Assembly: GCA_913031655.1 (NCBI GenBank)
Contig: CAJWFY010000011.1
Span: forward strand, 1-20,500
Direction of reading: 5' to 3'
DNA from: an uncultured Flavobacteriaceae bacterium
GTDB taxonomy: Bacteria > Bacteroidota > Bacteroidia > Flavobacteriales > Flavobacteriaceae
DNA length: 20,500 nucleotides
Under the pieces are notes generated by a model, which worked only from the letters and a program-made list of their open reading frames with translations, was not told the DNA's origin and did not search any database. This document shows positions 16,494 through 20,500 of the stretch, in pieces (within the stretch, counting starts at the first letter, position 1; every line of letters begins with the position of its first letter). The position numbers and the translations under genes were made by a program.

Positions 16494-16762
16494 TTAATTA
16501 GTTCCTATAATTAACCCGTCATCATCTATTTCCCTGAAATTACTCAGAACAATACCTTCAATTAAGATTTTTCTACATGGCAATTTTACTTTTACATAAT
16601 TATTAGAAAATCCATATATGTAGCCTTCCTTTATTATCAGATTCAAATAAAATATTTTGTTATGAACCCAATTGCTTTTGACAAAATCTTCTTATTAGAA
16701 ATCTCTGTACAATTTAATTTACAATCTAGATTAGTTAAAGCTACTTTTAAAATTTGAGTCAT
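16494..16762 (-). pseudogene. mtaB: internally deleted remnant of tRNA methylthiotransferase mtaB
   Basis: No complete gene fits this stretch, but both ends of an MtaB-type protein are readable on the minus strand. From the ATG at 16762 the frame reads KVALTNLDCKLNCTEISNK and ends ILSKAIGF before a TGA at 16643-16645. This matches the MtaB N-terminus (usually KVAFYTLGCKLNxxET). In the -1 frame, from about 16661 to the TAA at 16494, it reads KEGYIYGFSNNYVKVKLP, then FREIDDDGLI, matching the MtaB C-terminal TRAM-like end (usually GFTENYxxVK). About 350 central codons, including the radical-SAM CxxxCxxC cluster, are missing and the frames do not join. Intact MtaB (about 440 residues) adds the 2-methylthio group to t6A37 of tRNAs. 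Apart from this remnant and a candidate promoter, 16493-16809 holds nothing else I can see. Confidence 0.82.
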
Positions 16763-16785
16763 TTATATATAAAAACTTAATTTAG
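16753..16785 (+). promoter_or_regulatory. candidate promoter of the peptide-binding lipoprotein gene
   Basis: TTTG (16753-16756) and TAATTTAG (16778-16785) are 21 nt apart, with one mismatch to TAnnTTTG. The predicted start is about 15-20 nt before the ATG at 16810. The -33 part lies inside the first codons of the mtaB remnant on the other strand. Confidence 0.4.
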
Positions 16786-16809
16786 CAAAGAAATATATGA
16801 TGAAAATTT

Positions 16810-18411
16810 ATGATCAAAAAGTTTGAGCATTTTATATACTTAATTTTTATTTCAGTAAGTATCACTAGCTGTTTTAATGACTCTTCTTTAAATAAAGGTC
16901 AAATATTTAGATACAATGAACACTCAAACATATCATCACTAGATCCAGCATTTTCAAGTACATTAAGAAATATCTGGCCAGTAAATCAATTATTTAATGG
17001 TTTAGTCCAATTAGATGATTCATTAAACATTAAGCCTGATTTATCTAAAAGCTGGGTGATTTCAAAAGATGGTAAGACTTATTTATTTAAAATAAAAAAA
17101 AATATTTTTTTTCATAAATCAATAGTTTTTGGAAAAGACTCAACTAGAAACGTTAATGCTTATGATTTTGAATATAGTTTTAAAAGACTCCAAGACCCTA
17201 AACTAGCATCACCTGGAGCTTGGGTTTTAAATAATGTCGATCAATTCAAAGCTATAAATGATAGCATTTTTTCAATAAAATTAAAAAGTCCATTCTCTGC
17301 ATTTACAGGAATTTTATCAATGAAATATTGCTCAGTTGTTCCAAAAGAAGCAGTTGAATACTACAAAAGTAAATTCGGAAAAAATCCAATTGGAACAGGA
17401 CCTTTTAAGTTTAAAAATTGGGAAGAAAATATTAAGCTAGTTCTTAGAAAGAATGATATATATTTTGAAAAAGACTCTTTAGGGAATAAATTACCCTACT
17501 TAGAGGCAGTTTCTATTACATTTCTGCCAGATAAAAAAAGTGAATTTATGGAATTCGCCCAAAATAAAATTGATTTTATTAACTCTTTAGATTCATCTTT
17601 TAAAGATCAACTTCTGGACATTAACGGCAATCTAAAAAAAGAATATCTCAATTCAATTAATCTTTTAACAGGTCCATATTTAAATACGGAATATATTGGC
17701 TTTTTTCTGGGAGATGATGAATCTGTATTACAAAATAAAAAATTAAGACTAGCTATCAATTATGGTATAGACAGAAAGAAAATGATGAAATATCTAAGGA
17801 ATAATATTGGTTATCCTGCGAATAATGGATTTATCCCACTCGGACTACAAAAAAACTTAACAAAAGGGTTTCAATATGATTTAAATAAAGCTTTAAAACT
17901 CATTGAAGAGTACAAGAATGAAACTCAAAAAAAATCAATAGAAATAGTTCTTTCAAGTGATGCAAACTATCTTGATATTGTTGAGTTTATACAAAGGGAG
18001 CTTTTGAAAATTGGAATTAATGTAGAAATAAACATCTTACCACCTTCAAGCTTAAGGCAAGCTAAATCAAATGGAAAATTAGAAATGTTTAGAGCCAGCT
18101 GGATAGCTGATTACGCTGATGCTCAAAACTATTTATCACTTTTTTATTCTAAAAACTTAGCACCTAATGGACCTAACTATACCCATTTCAAAAATGATTA
18201 TTATGATTTGTTATTTTTAAAAATGATTGAAGAACAATCTAAGATTAAGAGAAACAAACTTTATCAAAAAATGGATAGCTTAATAATACAAGAAGCACCG
18301 ATTGTTCCATTATACTATGACAAAATAATGAGATTTAGTCAAAAAAATGTGATGGGATTAGAAACAAACCCTATTAATCAATTGAATTTAAAGAGAGTTT
18401 ATAAAAAGTAA
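16810..18411 (+). CDS. peptide ABC transporter substrate-binding lipoprotein (SBP_bac_5, OppA/DppA type)
   Basis: This 533-residue extracytoplasmic binding protein is of the family 5 type for oligopeptides, nickel or similar ligands. A lipoprotein signal ends in ITSC with the lipidated Cys at residue 21. The mature part has the family pattern: ISSLDPAFSSTLRNIWPVNQLFNGL, LAKSW-type LSKSWVISKDGKTYLFKIKKN, a YDFEYSFKRL segment, NPIGTGPFKFKNW, the LRLAINYGIDRKKM block (about 313-326) and a late SWIADYADAQNYLSLFYS motif. The length is typical. No permease or ATPase genes adjoin it, so the partner transporter, if any, is elsewhere. The stop codon touches the convergent rpmE stop with no gap. I cannot decide the ligand. 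Confidence 0.93.
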   Translation: MIKKFEHFIYLIFISVSITSCFNDSSLNKGQIFRYNEHSNISSLDPAFSSTLRNIWPVNQLFNGLVQLDDSLNIKPDLSKSWVISKDGKTYLFKIKKNIFFHKSIVFGKDSTRNVNAYDFEYSFKRLQDPKLASPGAWVLNNVDQFKAINDSIFSIKLKSPFSAFTGILSMKYCSVVPKEAVEYYKSKFGKNPIGTGPFKFKNWEENIKLVLRKNDIYFEKDSLGNKLPYLEAVSITFLPDKKSEFMEFAQNKIDFINSLDSSFKDQLLDINGNLKKEYLNSINLLTGPYLNTEYIGFFLGDDESVLQNKKLRLAINYGIDRKKMMKYLRNNIGYPANNGFIPLGLQKNLTKGFQYDLNKALKLIEEYKNETQKKSIEIVLSSDANYLDIVEFIQRELLKIGINVEINILPPSSLRQAKSNGKLEMFRASWIADYADAQNYLSLFYSKNLAPNGPNYTHFKNDYYDLLFLKMIEEQSKIKRNKLYQKMDSLIIQEAPIVPLYYDKIMRFSQKNVMGLETNPINQLNLKRVYKK

Positions 18412-18421
18412 TTACTTTTTA
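18402..18421. repeat. 20-bp perfect palindrome across the two convergent stop codons
   Basis: The sequence is symmetric about the boundary 18411/18412, with arms TAAAAAGTAA and TTACTTTTTA. It arises because both proteins end in Lys-Lys-stop using AAA-AAG-TAA. It could act as a weak bidirectional terminator (A tract, hairpin, T tract), but it has only two G-C pairs and no proper loop. Confidence 0.5.
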
Positions 18422-18663
18422 AGTTTTGCGTATCTATTTTTAAACTTATCAATTCTACCTGCAGTATCTATAAGTTTAGTTTTTCCAGTGTAAAACGGAT
18501 GAGATGTTCTGGAAATTTCAAGTTTTACTAAAGGATAAGTTACACCATCATGATCTATTGTATCTTTACTATTTACGGTAGATTTTGTAATAAAAACATC
18601 ATCATTAGACATGTCTTTAAAAGCAACTAATCTATAATTTTCTGGGTGTATTCCTTCTTTCAT
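18412..18663 (-). CDS. rpmE2: 50S ribosomal protein bL31, type B
   Basis: bL31 bridges the large and small subunits at the central protuberance. The 83-residue product begins MKEGIHPENYRLVAFKDMSN and has VFITKSTVNSK, then PLVKLEISRTSHPFYTGKTKLIDTAGRIDKF, typical of the type B (Cys-less, zinc-independent) form; no cysteine is present. An in-frame ATG 48 nt further upstream (18711) would add 16 residues foreign to the family. That ATG falls inside the promoter, so I use the ATG at 18661-18663. In some bacteria the type B copy is induced by zinc shortage through Zur; in Bacteroidota it may be the only copy. The promoter region contains a 9-bp inverted repeat. Confidence 0.95.
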   Translation of the reverse strand: MKEGIHPENYRLVAFKDMSNDDVFITKSTVNSKDTIDHDGVTYPLVKLEISRTSHPFYTGKTKLIDTAGRIDKFKNRYAKLKK

Positions 18664-18678
18664 TTTTTTATTAATAGT

Positions 18679-18711
18679 TTGCAAATTTAATTCTTTTTTG
18701 GGAATTTGCAA
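18679..18711. repeat. inverted repeat spanning the rpmE2 promoter
   Basis: TTGCAAATT (18679-18687) and AATTTGCAA (18703-18711) are perfect 9-bp inverted arms separated by 15 nt. The arms coincide with the -7 and -33 elements of rpmE2, so a protein bound here would block transcription. Operator function is inference. Confidence 0.55.
18682..18711 (-). promoter_or_regulatory. promoter of rpmE2
   Basis: On the minus strand TTG (18711 to 18709) is followed by 19 nt and TAAATTTG (18689 to 18682), matching the Bacteroidota consensus. The predicted start near 18676 gives a leader of about 13 nt to the ATG at 18663 and excludes the longer reading of the gene. Confidence 0.75.
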
Positions 18712-18814
18712 CTAAACTTGAGTTATTTACACAAAGTCCATTAACATGATAGCTTCAATAAATAAATTCTGATTACTTTTACTTGTATAACAGTAAAAAT
18801 TAAACAAAATTAAT

Positions 18815-19327
18815 ATGGAAGAAATCACACCTAAAAAATTTATCTTAAATGCTGGACTATTTACTGGATTAGTTTCTGTCGTTTTTGGCATAATGTTATA
18901 TTCACTTGACGCACACTATGAAAACGGAACTGCAAGTCAAGTTATTTCTGTAATTATTCAGATTTCAGGAATTATTTGGGGAGCTTATGAGTTCAAAAAG
19001 GCTAATTCTGGTTTTATTTCATTGAGTGAAACATTAAAAATTGGAACTGGAGTTTCTTTAATTCTTGCATTAATTTCAATAATGTACCTATATATTCTTA
19101 CAAATATTATTGAACCTGGTTTTTATGATATATCCCTTGAGATAGCTTACAATTCCGCTATTGAAAACAATCCTGATTCGTTAGGCGGCATGAATCTTAA
19201 TGAATATATGGAATCTGCTAAACCATTTGTTTGGCTTGCTTATCCAGTTGTTTTAATATTTACTCTATTTCTAGGGTTTATGGAAAGTCTTTTAATAGGC
19301 TTAGTTATAAAAAAAGAACAGCATTAA
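18815..19327 (+). CDS. DUF4199 family membrane protein
   Basis: This 170-residue protein fits the Bacteroidota-specific DUF4199 family. Four hydrophobic helices are visible at about 8-30, 40-61, 74-99 and 138-165. Between the first two helices there is a short loop. The loop between helices 3 and 4 (about 100-137) is polar and acidic (IEPGFYDISLE, NNPDSLGGMNL). The conserved EFKKAN and SLSETLKIG segments after helix 2 are characteristic. Its function is unknown. In many genomes DUF4199 genes lie directly before a family 2 glycosyltransferase, as here (12-nt spacing), which suggests a shared role in envelope glycoconjugate handling. That link is recalled and inferred, not shown. Confidence 0.85.
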   Translation: MEEITPKKFILNAGLFTGLVSVVFGIMLYSLDAHYENGTASQVISVIIQISGIIWGAYEFKKANSGFISLSETLKIGTGVSLILALISIMYLYILTNIIEPGFYDISLEIAYNSAIENNPDSLGGMNLNEYMESAKPFVWLAYPVVLIFTLFLGFMESLLIGLVIKKEQH

Positions 19328-19339
19328 TAAAGCAAAAAA

Positions 19340-20287
19340 ATGCAATTATCTATTGTCATTCCTTTATTTAACGAACAAGATTCTTTAACAGAGTTAACAG
19401 AATCTATTCAAAGTATAGTTTTAAATCAAGGCTTAGATTATGAAATAATTCTTATTGATGATGGTAGTACTGACAAATCTTGGTCAATTATAACAAATAT
19501 TTGCTCAAAATATTCTAATATAAAAGGAATAAGATTTCTTAGGAACTTTGGTAAATCACAAGCTCTTGCAGCTGGATTTAAATTATGTAAAGGAGAGGTA
19601 GTTATTACTATGGATGCTGATTTACAAGATGACCCAAACGAAATACCTGATTTATATAAAAAAATAGCTTTAAGCAATTTTGATTTAGTTTCAGGCTGGA
19701 AGAAAAAAAGATATGATTCATTGATTTTTAAAAATTTCCCATCTAAAATATTTAATTGGGCTGCTCGAAAAACATCTGGAATTAAGCTGAATGATTTTAA
19801 TTGCGGCATTAAAGCTTATAAAAATGTTGTCATTAAAGAAATTAAATTAACTGGCGGAATGCATCGTTACATTCCAGTACTTGCAAAAAATGCTGGATTT
19901 AAAAATATAACTGAAAAAATTGTAATACACCACCCAAGAAAACATGGGGATACTAAATACGGTCCAGACAGGTTTGTTAAAGGATTTTTAGATTTAATAA
20001 CGTTGTGGTTCATTCATCGATTTGGAAAAAGACCAATGCACTTTTTTGGACTAATAGGTTCTGTAATGCTTGTTATTGGGTTTTTATTTTCTTTGTACTT
20101 AGGGTTTGACAAGTTGTTTATTGAAAGATCTGGAAGATTAATTACTCAAAGACCCGAATTCTACATCGCGCTTACTACAATGATTATTGGCTCGCAATTC
20201 TTTTTAGCTGGTTTTTTAGCAGAAATAGTTCTAAGAAATAAAAAAATAAAAAAACAATACATAATCACTGAAAAAATAAATGGTTAA
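19340..20287 (+). CDS. GtrB/DPM1-like family 2 glycosyltransferase
   Basis: This 315-residue membrane-bound glycosyltransferase probably moves a sugar from a nucleotide donor to a polyprenyl phosphate. The GT-A fold begins with SIVIPLFNEQDSL and has LIDDGSTD (D40-D41). The RNFGKSQALAAGF stretch and the DxD metal site MDADLQDDPN (D92, D94) follow, then the acceptor-side LRFHRYIP-like GGMHRYIPVLAKNAGF. Two C-terminal membrane helices lie at about 234-258 and 276-300. This architecture matches dolichyl/undecaprenyl-phosphate glucosyl or mannosyl transferases. It follows the DUF4199 gene by 12 nt and overlaps the start of the phospho-sugar mutase gene by 8 nt, so the three form one operon. Such a pair could supply and use the same sugar, which is inference. 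Confidence 0.92.
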   Translation: MQLSIVIPLFNEQDSLTELTESIQSIVLNQGLDYEIILIDDGSTDKSWSIITNICSKYSNIKGIRFLRNFGKSQALAAGFKLCKGEVVITMDADLQDDPNEIPDLYKKIALSNFDLVSGWKKKRYDSLIFKNFPSKIFNWAARKTSGIKLNDFNCGIKAYKNVVIKEIKLTGGMHRYIPVLAKNAGFKNITEKIVIHHPRKHGDTKYGPDRFVKGFLDLITLWFIHRFGKRPMHFFGLIGSVMLVIGFLFSLYLGFDKLFIERSGRLITQRPEFYIALTTMIIGSQFFLAGFLAEIVLRNKKIKKQYIITEKING

Positions 20288-20500
20288 CGAAAAAATAATT
20301 GAGCATAATTTAAATAACTGGACTCAATCTCCTTTTGATAAAGAAACTATACTAGAAGTACTTAATTTAAAGGACACTAATAACGACAGTTTTAATGACT
20401 CATTTTACACTGACTTAAGTTTTGGAACTGGAGGAATGAGGGGCATTGTTGGCGTAGGCCCAAACAGAGTCAATAAATATACTTTTGGAAGAAATACACA
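20280..20500 (+). CDS. phospho-sugar mutase (phosphoglucomutase/phosphomannomutase family), 5' part
   Basis: The first 73 codons of an alpha-D-phosphohexomutase are present; the rest lies beyond the window edge. The ATG at 20280-20282 overlaps the glycosyltransferase stop by 8 nt. The N-terminus reads MVNEKIIEHNLNNWTQSPFD. The diagnostic block FYTDLSFGTGGMRGIVGVG (about 42-60) with NRVNKYTFG follows. It is the typical start of the ~570-residue Bacteroidota phospho-sugar mutases that interconvert hexose-1- and hexose-6-phosphates. The catalytic serine and metal loops are not in view, so substrate choice cannot be judged. Confidence 0.93.
   Translation, partial: MVNEKIIEHNLNNWTQSPFDKETILEVLNLKDTNNDSFNDSFYTDLSFGTGGMRGIVGVGPNRVNKYTFGRNT

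Noticed and set aside
16494..16762. One or two genuine short genes in place of the mtaB remnant
   Set aside because: The two short frames match opposite ends of one known protein family in the correct order, which a pair of independent small genes would not do.
18664..18711. Sixteen-codon N-terminal extension of bL31 starting at the ATG at 18711
   Set aside because: The extra residues are foreign to type B bL31 and the codons lie over a full consensus promoter for the gene, so the ATG at 18663 is preferred.
18777..18798. Inverted repeat TTTTACT / AGTAAAA upstream of the DUF4199 gene as an operator
   Set aside because: Seven-bp arms of mostly A and T around an 8-nt spacer, with no consensus promoter to attach it to; too weak to call.
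19438..19809. Minus-strand open frame of 123 codons inside the glycosyltransferase gene
   Set aside because: It has no recognisable motifs, lies wholly opposite the conserved GT2 catalytic core, and its composition is what antisense reading of that core would give.
1..20500. CRISPR array, insertion sequence, phage or toxin-antitoxin module
   Set aside because: No spaced direct repeats, transposase, integrase or paired small toxin-like frames were seen; the content is conserved housekeeping genes with uniform base composition.

Overview
The window is a compact, AT-rich chromosomal segment (about 30% GC by eye) of a member of the Bacteroidota, most likely a flavobacterium with a small genome. 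Several signs point there: promoters of the TTTG / TAnnTTTG type with 19-bp spacing, no clear Shine-Dalgarno sequences before most starts, a tRNA gene without an encoded CCA, DUF4199 and CarboxypepD_reg-like proteins, and a 949-residue CarB that ends before the allosteric domain. Almost all of it is housekeeping. I see no CRISPR array, insertion sequence, prophage or defence cassette.

Layout. Positions 1-51 hold the 3' part of a CAU tRNA. A long minus-strand block follows (74-7287). In transcription order it is yihY-like membrane protein, priA, the ribosomal operon rpsF-rpsR-rplI with its own promoter, hisS, and a BaiN/HI0933-type flavoprotein. From 7335 to 10606 the plus strand carries rlmH, a RdgB/HAM1 nucleotide-pool pyrophosphatase, a secreted CarboxypepD_reg-like protein and purB. 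Tail to tail with purB are rmuC and carB (minus). Behind carB lies the small rpmH gene (14674-14832), with a strong terminator and a strong promoter.

From 14955 the strands alternate: a two-helix membrane protein with TPR-like repeats (+), an alpha/beta hydrolase (-), a small GNAT-fold protein (+), a decayed mtaB remnant (-), an oligopeptide-binding lipoprotein (+) and type B bL31 (-). A plus-strand run of DUF4199 protein, GtrB/DPM1-like glycosyltransferase and phospho-sugar mutase runs off the right edge.

The genes serve translation (tRNA, HisS, bS6, bS18, bL9, bL34, bL31, RlmH), nucleotide synthesis and sanitation (CarB, PurB, RdgB) and replication or recombination upkeep (PriA, RmuC). Most striking is 16494-16762, where the first ~35 and last ~55 codons of a tRNA methylthiotransferase gene (mtaB) survive without the middle, a recent gene loss caught in the act. 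Convergent genes are packed with spacing of 1, 0 or -4 nt, and two of these junctions are palindromic. No gene-free stretch exceeds 300 bases, except 16493-16809, which holds the mtaB remnant and a candidate promoter.
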